Below, piece by piece: positions 36,642 through 44,458 of a DNA stretch of 64,000 nt (its first letter is position 1; each line of letters begins with the position of its first letter). The translations under genes were made by a program, and so were the position numbers. The notes beneath the pieces are model-generated. The model saw nothing but the letters and a program-made list of their open reading frames with translations, made no database searches and was not told where the DNA came from. The stretch comes from JACRDG01 sp963760985 (GTDB lineage Bacteria; Desulfobacterota; Desulfomonilia; Desulfomonilales; Desulfomonilaceae). Location of the stretch: the NCBI GenBank assembly GCA_963760985.1, contig CAVXFM010000017.1:655272-719271 (forward strand), given 5' to 3'.

Positions 36642-36828
36642 TGTGAGGACGTGATTCGACGAAAGTCGAAAATGTCTCCACGATAAGACCTCTCTCCTGG
36701 ATGGACACCCTCCCTCCCCCATAACCCCCCCACCCAGGAAATAGAGGTCATTTCAATCATAGGGCTTTTACTTAGGCCCAATACTTTCCTCCCCACAGAC
36801 AGCGGTCGATGATTCGACCGCTGTCTGT
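36642..36828 (+). ncRNA. Candidate structured small RNA with C-rich loop
   Basis: Bounded by the promoter at 36606-36634 and a strong hairpin at 36795-36828, giving a ~187-nt transcript. It contains three further possible stems. The first is GTGAGGAC with GTCTCCAC enclosing TTCGAC-GAAA-GTCGAA, a GNRA tetraloop hairpin (36643-36680). The second is GACCTCT/AGAGGTC plus CCTGG/CCAGG (36687-36749), closing a 33-base loop with five C-runs. The third is a weak GGGC/GCCC pair near 36762-36779. The C-rich loop and TCCTCCCC (36787-36794) could pair with Shine-Dalgarno sequences. I do not recognise a known family. The RNA is inferred, not proven. Confidence 0.45.
36795..36828 (+). terminator. 15-bp perfect hairpin, probable 3' end of the small RNA
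   Basis: ACAGACAGCGGTCGA, loop TGAT, then the exact complement TCGACCGCTGTCTGT. It is followed by ACGTTTGGGGCTTT rather than a clean T-run, so it is a strong structure but a sub-optimal intrinsic terminator. Confidence 0.5.
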
Positions 36829-37209
36829 ACGTTTGGGGCTTTAGTAGGCTTTTGCGGAGGTTTTGACCTGTTGGCTCGCCCCAACACCAGTGCGCTCACT
36901 TTTGAGTAACCTAGCCCATCGCAGGGAGGTCTCCTGAACGCAGATTCGCCGGCCCTGCGTCGCTCGTGGTGAAGGAGATCTCCCTCTGCTAAGTTACTTG
37001 AATTTGCTCACAGCGGTATAAGCGGCAGGAACCGACGACCTTCGGGGGCTTCTGGAAGTGGTCTTTTCTTCTCGCGAAGACATACCGCGGAATCTTCATT
37101 CAGGAGCGCATCGGCCTGCTCACGTGAATAAGACTCCAATCCTGCCAACCGTCGTTTCCCGATGACATGGCGGCTGCGTGTTCTGCGTGGAGTCTATAGC
37201 CCGGTCGTA
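36829..37209. other. Non-coding stretch with further small dyads
   Basis: Contains GTTGG/CCAAC near 36869-36883, CGCAGGG/CCCTGCG (around 36920 and 36953) and the palindrome GGAGATCTCC near 36974. No gene is supported. It lies downstream of the L,D-transpeptidase gene, which is transcribed toward it, so some structures may belong to that gene's 3' end. Confidence 0.35.
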
Positions 37210-38130
37210 CTACGGTCCGAAGCCACGGAAGAGGTTCTTGAGGCCATTGCCCACCTGACTGAGTCCTTGCTCGAAGAGCGACACCAAATTGCCGAAGTCA
37301 GCGGTACCCGGATAGTCTCCGCTAATGACTACCTCGACCGGTTTGTTCAGCCAATGATACACCCCGCGGTCGTTCCTTTTCGGAGGGCCTATTCCCACCA
37401 GCCGTATCAAGGTGGTCTTGAACTTACATGGGTCAGGAAGCCGAACGCACCCCCCGGAGACCGCTCCGCAGGTCTCGAGCCTGATCTCGCCAGGATCGGG
37501 ATACGCGGACGGATTGAAGCCGTGAATGCCCAGTTCCTGGAATCGCTGACATAGTCCGTCGTCATCACATGCGAGTAACGGGGCGAAAAAACCAGCGTAA
37601 AGGCCCCGATGCGGTTCTCCGGAGGCGCCGAAGTACGCCGCGTCCGGATACGCATAGACATGATTGATGATGAATCTCCCTTCAGGAGTCGGCGAATCGA
37701 TTTCCCCGATACCGCACGCGCTTTGATACACCGTTTCTGTGGCCCCCCCGCGGTGGAGACCCTGAAACTTCAACGTGAACGTCGCACGGTCCAACAAGAT
37801 CCTGAAGGCCGCGAACTCATGGTCAGGGTCGTTCTGTCTCGCATCTGCGGAGAATTCGTACCAATTCCTATAAAGGGGTGGAAGACAGGGATCGTTCGGG
37901 ATGGACGAAAACCGGGGAGGTGCTACCAGATCGCCGTCCTTCAGCCCCAACCAGTCCAGTGCGTCTGGCTCATCTGCCGGGTGAGACACGGGCGACTGAT
38001 CAGGTTGCGCGGTGTGAGCCGGACTCGGTGGCGAGACTTGCTCCTGAGCCTGCCCACAAGGACCGAAGGCACTTCCCAACATAAGAAGCGTCGCCAGGAG
38101 AGCCACGGAACAAGGCACGCGGCTGGTCAT
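37210..38130 (-). CDS. YkuD-type L,D-transpeptidase, exported
   Basis: Encodes 306 residues from the ATG at 38130, which opens a signal peptide (SVALLATLLMLGSAFGPCGQA). A Pro/Ser-rich linker follows. The catalytic domain shows ELGIHGFNPSAYPDPGE (first histidine) and the cysteine motif GAVSGGCVRLPD. In most YkuD enzymes the latter reads SHGCxR, so the histidine before the Gly-Cys is replaced by glycine here. It cross-links or anchors proteins to peptidoglycan in the periplasm if active. Last of a minus-strand run with the M48 protease and thpR genes. Confidence 0.75.
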   Translation of the reverse strand: MTSRVPCSVALLATLLMLGSAFGPCGQAQEQVSPPSPAHTAQPDQSPVSHPADEPDALDWLGLKDGDLVAPPRFSSIPNDPCLPPLYRNWYEFSADARQNDPDHEFAAFRILLDRATFTLKFQGLHRGGATETVYQSACGIGEIDSPTPEGRFIINHVYAYPDAAYFGASGEPHRGLYAGFFAPLLACDDDGLCQRFQELGIHGFNPSAYPDPGEIRLETCGAVSGGCVRLPDPCKFKTTLIRLVGIGPPKRNDRGVYHWLNKPVEVVISGDYPGTADFGNLVSLFEQGLSQVGNGLKNLFRGFGP

Positions 38131-38240
38131 GTCGAACTCTCGCTGTGGAGCAGCCCTCTCATGGAGGCACTGTACACACGAGTATCTATGCCTGTCAATC
38201 GCCTTACCCTGAGGGCAGGTCAAATGCACAAAGAGGATAG

Positions 38241-38789
38241 TCACTCGGCGCCAGAGGGTTTGAGCACGCTTTCAAAGAAGATAACGCGATCCGCGACGAA
38301 TTTCGGTCCGGCAGTGTCCATCTTATGCCGGACCGCTTCGACGAGTTCGTGTACCCCGGAATTTGAGCGAACCCGGCCCAAGGTCAGGTGAGGACTAAAG
38401 GGCCTTTTTTCTCTCTCAAAGCCCAGCGATTCCAGAGCGTGGTCTATTTCTGTCGCCAGCGGTGCGATCCTGCCCGACACATCCTTCAGACCTGCCCATA
38501 TGACCCGCGGCCTGTTGAGGCCAGGAAAAGCTCCGAGTCCCGTTACTTGCATGTTCATGGATGTGTGCCCGACCAGGGTCGAGTGCAGCGTATCTTCGAT
38601 GGCCGGAATAAGGTCGCCGCGCACACTGCCCAAGAATTTCAGGGTCAAGTGCATTCCTTCCGGCCTCACCCATTTCACGTCTGACCGGCATCGCTTCAAG
38701 TCCGCGGAGATTTCCGTCAGAAAAGTTTTGACGGTCCTTGGCAGCTCGATTGCGATAAATCCTCGTATTTCATCTGAATTTCTTGGCAC
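38241..38789 (-). CDS. thpR: RNA 2',3'-cyclic phosphodiesterase (ThpR)
   Basis: Encodes 182 residues from a GTG. It has the two HxT/S motifs of the 2H phosphoesterase fold, GMHLTLKFLGSV and FSPHLTLGRV, about 85 residues apart, and the N-terminal FIAIELPRTVKTFL. The family hydrolyses 2',3'-cyclic phosphates at RNA ends. It lies between an M48 protease gene and the L,D-transpeptidase gene, all on the minus strand with about 90-110 base gaps. Confidence 0.9.
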   Translation of the reverse strand: MPRNSDEIRGFIAIELPRTVKTFLTEISADLKRCRSDVKWVRPEGMHLTLKFLGSVRGDLIPAIEDTLHSTLVGHTSMNMQVTGLGAFPGLNRPRVIWAGLKDVSGRIAPLATEIDHALESLGFEREKRPFSPHLTLGRVRSNSGVHELVEAVRHKMDTAGPKFVADRVIFFESVLKPSGAE

Positions 38790-38879
38790 CGTGTCTGCTC
38801 GCTTTCCCGATGGTTACGAATCGTTCAACAGGGATTGCACAAAGGTGTCCCCGTCTCTCCGTGTGCCTCAAGAAGAATC

Positions 38880-39755
38880 TCACAGCGGCACGCCCATGCC
38901 ATATTTCTCCCGCGCCTGGTTGTAATACTTTCGTGCTTCCGGAAGAAATTCGCGCAGCTTCCGGACACGATCCTCGTCCGCAGGGTGCGTTGACAGCCAT
39001 ACGGGAATAGGAGGCTTCTTAATCTTCGCCATGCGTCCCCACACGTCCACTGCTGCAGAAGGATCGTATCCTGCGCGTGCCATGTAGATTTCTCCAAGGC
39101 GGTCCGCCTCGAACTCATGAACTCGGCTGTAAGGCAGCACTATTCCGACGGTCGCGCCCAACCCCAACGCTCCCAGCATGAGGCGCGATTTCTGATCCAA
39201 GGTGCCGTCCTTCTTTTTCAACACCTCACTGCCCACAGATAGTGCCCCTTTGAGAGCCAGCTGCTGAGTGAGACGCTCTCCGCCGTGTCGAGCCACTGCG
39301 TGCCCGATTTCATGGGCAATAACCGCGGCCAGACCCGCCTCGTTCCTCGCGTACGGCACTATGCCCGAAAATACGACGATCTTGCCTCCTGGCAAACAAA
39401 AGGCGTTGGGAGTGTCCTCATTGACGACTCGGACGTCCCACTTGAAACCGGGTTTGTCAAGAAGCTCAGCGGCCTTGCTGACTCGATCAACGACGCGCTT
39501 CACGATCCGAGTGAGACGCTTGTCAGCCACCTGGGGTTCTTTTTTCTCTATCTCCGCAAATGCCTTGAGCGCCAATTCATTCAACTGTCGGTCGGAAATC
39601 ATGTTGAGTTGTCGGCGACCGGTGTGGGGAACCGTAGCGCATCCTACCGTGACCGAGAGGATGCCTACCAGGCCGAGCCATCCGACCCATCGCGTGCCGC
39701 GGCAGGTTCGTCCTTGACGCCAGAGCCGTACCTGTGAGTTCTGGGATTGTCCCAT
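38880..39755 (-). CDS. M48-family metalloprotease, probable lipoprotein
   Basis: Encodes 291 residues from the ATG at 39755. A basic N terminus leads to a hydrophobic segment ending in a lipobox-like ILSVTVGC, suggesting lipid attachment at the outer or inner membrane. The zinc site is AAVIAHEIGHAVARHGGER with the third ligand in VHEFEADRLGEIYMARAGYD. The arrangement resembles BepA/LoiP-like periplasmic proteases that act on outer-membrane proteins. The ribosome site is weak; a longer in-frame start at 39896 exists but would bury the signal peptide. Confidence 0.82.
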   Translation of the reverse strand: MGQSQNSQVRLWRQGRTCRGTRWVGWLGLVGILSVTVGCATVPHTGRRQLNMISDRQLNELALKAFAEIEKKEPQVADKRLTRIVKRVVDRVSKAAELLDKPGFKWDVRVVNEDTPNAFCLPGGKIVVFSGIVPYARNEAGLAAVIAHEIGHAVARHGGERLTQQLALKGALSVGSEVLKKKDGTLDQKSRLMLGALGLGATVGIVLPYSRVHEFEADRLGEIYMARAGYDPSAAVDVWGRMAKIKKPPIPVWLSTHPADEDRVRKLREFLPEARKYYNQAREKYGMGVPL

Positions 39756-39947
39756 GGCGCACCCGCACGGAGCGATGATCTTTGGCTGTGTACGAGGGAG
39801 GAGTCCTTCGCTTACGTTTCTTCGAGGGGGCCTTTTGCATTCAATGAGGTTCTGTTTTCTTTCGCCGGTCATCACTTGATTTATCAAGTATTTCATGGTA
39901 TTCTAAATTTATATAACCGGAACCGTTTGGTATCCTGGAGGTGCGCA

Positions 39948-40218
39948 TTGAAATGTGAAAAATGCGGCTATGTCAGCTTCGATTATAATCTTGTCTGTCC
40001 TGCGTGCAACAAGGACATGTCGAGTGTCCGCAGCAAATTGGGCATCCATTATGCCGAACCGGAAGTCGGATTGGAGGAATTCCTCACCGGCGCGCCAGGC
40101 GGGGTTGCCAGCACCGGTACCGGGCAAGACCACGCAAGTGCCGAGCACGAGCTCGCAAGAAGCGGAACTCGATCTTGACTCTGTGGGAGACGATTTCGAA
40201 TTCACCCTTGATGACTGA
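39948..40218 (+). CDS. Small N-terminal zinc-ribbon protein, one-base frameshift
   Basis: TTG at 39948 with GGAGG 6-7 bases upstream. The first frame gives MKCEKCGYVSFDYNLVCPACNKDM, a complete CxxC…CxxC ribbon, followed by SSVRSKLGIHYAEPEVGLEE. A change of frame in about 40090-40120 then yields an acidic end (EAELDLDSVGDDFEFTLDD). I associate ribbon-plus-acidic-tail proteins of this sort with Desulfobacterota. Length is 271 nt, one over. Divergent from the M48 protease gene. Confidence 0.6.
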
Positions 40219-40394
40219 CCCCATGAGCAGGATGGTTCGTTCTCACGAGGCACTACAGGGCTGTGACGAATTAATTTTCTGAAAAGGATGTCACGGCCCC
40301 GTGGCAACATATTTTCCCAAGGTTCATGAATGGTCAGCGGTCGGTCCGCATGGGGCAAGGTGTTTCCACGCGTCGACCTTGCTGACTTTCAGCA

Positions 40395-40796
40395 TCAATC
40401 GTCCTGTCCTTCCAGAGGCCATCGCCCCTTTTCTCGCAGCACCTGCCTAAGAACCTTCAGCGCCTGATTCACCACCGGCATGCCGCCATATGTCCCGCAC
40501 TGAAAAATCACTTCAGCCACTTCTTTCGGGCTGCATCCTACATTCAACACGGCGAGAATATGAAGCTTGAGTTCTTCGGTCCTTTCCAGCACGGTCAATG
40601 CCGACACCGCGACGAGTTGGCGTGTGGTGTGAGGAATCTTTTCCCTTGCATACATCTTGCCCGTGATGAACACGGAGAGATCCTTGGCCATTTCCTTGTC
40701 AAAGGAACGCCAAAGATCAAAAGGCCGCTCGTCAGAATAGCCGTCGAAATAGAGTTTCGCGACTCTCATTGTCTTGGCTTTGAGATCTTCTTCCAT
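40395..40796 (-). CDS. Carboxymuconolactone decarboxylase-family protein
   Basis: Encodes 133 residues with GGGAGG before the ATG. All-helical CMD/AhpD fold: REKIPHTTRQLVAVSALTVLER, then LHILAVLNVGCSPKEVAEVIFQCGTYGGMP. Only single cysteines (VGCS and FQCG) are seen, not the CxxC of AhpD, so a peroxidase role is unlikely. Members include gamma-carboxymuconolactone decarboxylase and many of unknown role. Confidence 0.85.
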   Translation of the reverse strand: MEEDLKAKTMRVAKLYFDGYSDERPFDLWRSFDKEMAKDLSVFITGKMYAREKIPHTTRQLVAVSALTVLERTEELKLHILAVLNVGCSPKEVAEVIFQCGTYGGMPVVNQALKVLRQVLREKGRWPLEGQDD

Positions 40797-40866
40797 TGGT
40801 ACCTCCCTGGCACGTCGGTAGGACAGCGAAGAGCAGTCCCATAAGGCGGCTCGGACGCGGAAATCG

Positions 40867-41790
40867 TCAGACAGTTACTTGCATTCCGTCTTGAGCAACA
40901 AGCACCGGGCCAGGCACCTCGTTGTCCTTGCAAATCTTTTCCACTGTTTCCTGCCATTCGGCCTGGCATCGCGGTACTGGGTAGGGTTTTCCTGTCGCGG
41001 GGTCGGTCAAAGGGGACAGCGGAGCGTATTTCTTCAGAAAGGAGTTGCATGGATCGCCTGGAACCTGATCGGCATCGGAGATATGGACCAGATACGTGAC
41101 CTTCTTGGGCTTCCATCGTCGGATGTAATCCATTGCCCGCTGAAAACTGAGATGGTGAGGACGGTTCTCCACAGGTTCGTTGAGCCAATGGGATTGAATG
41201 ATGAGCACATCAGGCTCCCACAAGAGGGGCAACTCCTCTTCAATTCGGCAAAAATCCGACGTGTACACGAGCTTTGTGCGTGTACCTCCGTGGTTCACAT
41301 CTTCCAGCACATACCCGACCGAACCTGCCGCAAAAGGTCCATGAAACGTCTTGAACGGCGTGATACGCATTCTGGTTCCTTCCAACGGAACCCCCGGTGT
41401 TGCCAGCCGCTTCTCGATCAAGCTACCCAGGAGGTAACCGAAGCGAACCTCAATACTTTTCCAAGCCGTTTCAGAGGCATAGACCGGAATTGGGCGCCAC
41501 GATTCTTTAGGCAGCGATCGGCGGAATGCCAACAGGTCGTCCATCCCGAGGTAATGGTCCCCGTGCTCGTGAGTGATAAGAATCAGATCCGGTAGTTCCA
41601 CGCAGTTCTTCATCATCTGGCCGCGCAGATCAGGCCCGCAGTCTACCAGTACACTCTCTGTTCCTTTGGCGAGAAAAGAGGTTCGAGTCCTCTCTTCTCC
41701 CTCCTCGACCATCTTCCGACATATCGCGCAGACGCACGAGTGCTCGGGAATGCACCACGCACTCCCGGTCCCCAAAAAGGTTATTTCCAT
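40867..41790 (-). CDS. MBL-fold phosphodiesterase-like hydrolase (PhnP/RNase Z-like)
   Basis: Encodes 307 residues. N-terminal ITFLGTGSAWCIPEHSCVC with a nearby CAIC gives cysteines like the structural zinc site of PhnP. The metal centre reads LITHEHGDHYLGMDDL, with further ligands in FKTFHGPFAAG, LVYTSDF and VTYLVHISDAD. PhnP-type enzymes cleave cyclic phosphate esters. The C-terminal ~60 residues are extra. The gene is 70 bases before the CMD-family gene in the same direction. Confidence 0.8.
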   Translation of the reverse strand: MEITFLGTGSAWCIPEHSCVCAICRKMVEEGEERTRTSFLAKGTESVLVDCGPDLRGQMMKNCVELPDLILITHEHGDHYLGMDDLLAFRRSLPKESWRPIPVYASETAWKSIEVRFGYLLGSLIEKRLATPGVPLEGTRMRITPFKTFHGPFAAGSVGYVLEDVNHGGTRTKLVYTSDFCRIEEELPLLWEPDVLIIQSHWLNEPVENRPHHLSFQRAMDYIRRWKPKKVTYLVHISDADQVPGDPCNSFLKKYAPLSPLTDPATGKPYPVPRCQAEWQETVEKICKDNEVPGPVLVAQDGMQVTV

Positions 41791-41944
41791 TGATCCGATC
41801 CTATTGGGAAATGGTCGTGGTCGCTACGGGCACTGACCCCGCGGGGAGTCCAAACGAAAGGAATTGCCCACAATCCTTGCATGATCTCAGGGGTTTCAGC
41901 GCGTGCCGTGGGACAGATACCTCTTCGGCGCTCTCATCGCGCTC

Positions 41945-42163
41945 CTACTTGCCCCTGTAAACGATCAGGCCGTGAGAGAGGTCGTACGGAGAAAGAGCCA
42001 CGGTGACTCGATCGCCCAAAAGCACCTTGATTCTGAACCTCGACATTCTGCCCGAAAGCTTGGTTCTGATGCTCCGACCGTCTTCGGTTTCCACCTGGTA
42101 CATGCCGCCGGAGTGTACCTTTACTACCGTTCCTTCAACTTTTACGTTATCTTCTCTACTCAA
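41945..42163 (-). CDS. infA: Translation initiation factor IF-1
   Basis: Encodes 72 residues, the usual IF-1 length, from a TTG at 42163 with AAGGG 7 bases upstream; a longer frame to 42184 has no better start. The OB-fold is plain: SREDNVKVEGTVVKVHSGGM, then YQVETEDGRSIRTKLSGRM, FRIKVLLGDRVTVALSPYDL and the end HGLIVYRGK. It binds the ribosomal A site during initiation. Immediately downstream of kdsB, an unusual place for infA. Confidence 0.92.
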   Translation of the reverse strand: MSREDNVKVEGTVVKVHSGGMYQVETEDGRSIRTKLSGRMSRFRIKVLLGDRVTVALSPYDLSHGLIVYRGK

Positions 42164-42292
42164 ATCTGCCACCCTTAACGCCAACTGTGTTCGGTTAGTT
42201 TTCTTGTCCCTTGCCCTTGTTCGTTCGCGCCTTGTGGCGCGGTCACTGAATCACAAGCGGTCACAGGAAATATCATTCATCCTTCTTTTTTG

Positions 42293-43049
42293 TCAAATCA
42301 TCTTCGCGTAAGTTTCGCGTACCCGCTCCAAATCCGCGGGCGTATCCACTTCGATGGAGTCCTTGTCAGTGATGACAGTCTTGACACGAAAACCGTTCTC
42401 CAGCGCTCGGAGCTGTTCCAGATGTTCAGCTCGTTCGAGGAACCCTTGGGGGAGTTGGGTAAATCTTTGCAAGAAGTCGTTGCGATATGCATAAATCCCG
42501 TGATGCTTGTAGTAGACCGGTTCGTGGGTCGAGTCGCGGAAGCACGGGATGGTTGCTCGGGAAAAATACAGAGCGAACCCCTCGTTGTCCACCGCGGTCT
42601 TCACCGCGTTTGGGTCGGAAATTTCCTCGTGTCTGACGATGCGATAAATGAGCGTGCTCATGGGAATCGCCGGGTCTTGCACGAGCGGCTGTACCACCTC
42701 GTCGATCATGACCGGATCGAAAAGTGGCTGGTCTCCCTGAATGTTCACAATGATGTGGTTTCCCGAAAGTCCGCATTCTCGCGCTGCCTGGGCGATCCGG
42801 TCGGTCCCGGATACGTGTGCCCTCGCAGTGAGAAGTGCTTTTCCTCCATGATGCTGAACTGCCTCCAGGATCTCCTGTGAATCTGTCGCTACGTACGCTG
42901 CGTCCAGGAGCGGGCACTGTTCAGCCCGCTCAAGAAACTCGCACAATCATGGGCTTTCCGAGGATATCCGCGAGCGGTTTTCCTGGAAAGCGGGTAGACT
43001 CCGCGCGTCCGGGGATGAAGCCAACTATGTTCCTAGACTTACCCAACAT
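42293..43049 (-). CDS. kdsB: CMP-Kdo synthetase (KdsB-type), one-base frameshift
   Basis: Activates Kdo or an amino derivative with CTP for lipid A attachment. The N-terminal frame reads GFIPGRAESTRFPGKPLADILGKPMI, the nucleotide-binding loop of KdsB. A one-base change near 42940 joins it to LERAEQCPLLDAAYVATD, then HVSGTDRIAQAAR, IVNIQGDQPLFDP and PVYYKHHGIYAYR. The ATG at 43049 is chosen from the open frame; the ribosome site (GAGG, 11 bases) is fair. Length 757 nt, one over. It follows the kdnA-like gene by 57 bases. Confidence 0.88.
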
Positions 43050-43105
43050 CAGCCCATCGGCCTCGCCTTGCGCGTCCAGAAGGATCGGCGCCCCACAAGA
43101 CATAC

Positions 43106-44311
43106 CTAGAGAATTTCTTCCGCAGTAGCCTGCAGTTCCATGACAATGCGTTCGATCAAGTCTTCATCCATCTGCAGGAAAACGGGTATGACCACCAATC
43201 TTTCCAGGATTCCCTTGCTCTGGGGCAGCATATCTGCCGAATAGCGTAAATCCCCTCCGTACGGAGCCCCCTGGAAGGGGAATTCCGAGCCGTGGACAGT
43301 CTTGCGTTCGAGCAGATGCTCCCACCTTGGCAGGAAGTGCCAGAGGTTGTTATGGAAGTAGATGGCGCTGAGTCCTTTGGCAGTAAAGCTCTTATGGAAC
43401 GCCACTGCCTTGTCCGCGTCCGGGAGGAGGAAACACAAGTGCGTGTAGCTGTCCTTCCCGTTTTCCGGGAGAGGCCTGATGGTAATACCTTCGAGGCTGC
43501 CGAGGGCTTCGCGAATCAACCGCTGGTTTTGTTGCTGCCGCGCAATCATATCGTCCAGCTTGGCCAGTTGCCCCAATCCCACGGCTCCTTGCAGTTCGGA
43601 CATACGGTAATTGAATCCGAGGAAATTCCTGCCTTCAAGGGCTCTTCCCACCTCAGGATTGTGGTCGTGACCGTGGTCCGCGTATTCCGAAGCTCTCACG
43701 TAGAGGTCACGGTCGTTGGTCACTATCATCCCGCCTTCACCTGTGGTGATGGTCTTGTAAAAATCAAAGGAATACGTTCCCATGTCACCCCAGGTTCCGA
43801 GCTTCTTTCCACCGACCGCTGCCCCAAGAGCCTGTGCGGTATCTTCGAGAACCCGAATGCCGTGCTTGCGGGCAATTTCGATGATCTCCTGGATACGGGC
43901 CGGAGATCCAAGCATGTGGACAGGAATCACGGCCTTGGTTTTTTCGGTGATTTTTCGCTCAAAGTCCTCGGGATCCATGTTCAGGGTTTCATCGACTTCC
44001 GCGGGGACAGGGACCGCGCCGGCTTCAACGATGGCCTCGAAGGTGGCGATGAAGGTAAACCCCTGGGTAATGACCTCGTCTCCGGGACGGACCCCGAGCG
44101 CGGCCAGGGCAACCCGAAGCGCGGCAGTGCCGGATGTGACCGCCTGGGCGTACACCGCTCCGGTGTATTGAGCAAACTTCTCCTCGAATTCTCTTACTTT
44201 GTAGATGCCCTTACGGTCGGCATTGAACTCGTACCGAAAGAGGATTCCCGTATCCAGGACATCGTTTACCTGTTCCTTTTCTGCTTCCCCCAGCCACTCG
44301 TATCCGGGCAT
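43106..44311 (-). CDS. kdnA: KdnA-like aminotransferase (8-amino-Kdo synthesis), DegT/DnrJ/EryC1 family
   Basis: Encodes 401 residues from the ATG at 44311 (AGGAGG upstream). It carries the DegT-family PLP features SGTAALRVALAALG, VLEDTAQALGA and the Schiff-base lysine in YSFDFYKTITTGEGG. The start MPGYEWLGEAEK, the LFRYEFN stretch, ADHGHDH and YFHNNLWHFLPRWEHL agree with my recollection of Shewanella KdnA, which aminates 8-oxo-Kdo to 8-amino-3,8-dideoxy-octulosonate. The position between an iron-type alcohol dehydrogenase and kdsB gives strong support. The identification is from memory and not from an alignment. Confidence 0.8.
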   Translation of the reverse strand: MPGYEWLGEAEKEQVNDVLDTGILFRYEFNADRKGIYKVREFEEKFAQYTGAVYAQAVTSGTAALRVALAALGVRPGDEVITQGFTFIATFEAIVEAGAVPVPAEVDETLNMDPEDFERKITEKTKAVIPVHMLGSPARIQEIIEIARKHGIRVLEDTAQALGAAVGGKKLGTWGDMGTYSFDFYKTITTGEGGMIVTNDRDLYVRASEYADHGHDHNPEVGRALEGRNFLGFNYRMSELQGAVGLGQLAKLDDMIARQQQNQRLIREALGSLEGITIRPLPENGKDSYTHLCFLLPDADKAVAFHKSFTAKGLSAIYFHNNLWHFLPRWEHLLERKTVHGSEFPFQGAPYGGDLRYSADMLPQSKGILERLVVIPVFLQMDEDLIERIVMELQATAEEIL

Positions 44312-44458
44312 AAAGTCCTCCTGAACATCAAACTCGCAACTGAATAGGCCCCTGCCTACAGATTGTCGTCCCGCACCTGCTAGGGCCTTCCTAGTCCTGA
44401 AAAGGTCTGTCACGGGATGATTGGGTGTTCGTGCATGGCCTCCCGAATCATTCTTTGG

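Noticed and set aside
36642..36828. 6S RNA, SRP RNA, tmRNA or RNase P RNA as identity of the candidate RNA
   Set aside because: The two ends are not complementary as in 6S, and none of the signature sequences of the other three families is present.
41683..41715. tRNA-like T-arm sequence (GGTTCGAGTCC)
   Set aside because: It lies inside the coding frame of the PhnP-like hydrolase at its CxxC region, and no acceptor stem, anticodon arm or CCA end can be built around it.
43292..44347. 351-codon open frame on the plus strand opposite kdnA
   Set aside because: It mirrors a well-conserved aminotransferase gene; its product is His/Arg/Val-rich with no domain and no ribosome site. Similar long antisense frames at 4935-5696, 11211-12104 and 37609-38391 were dropped for the same reason.
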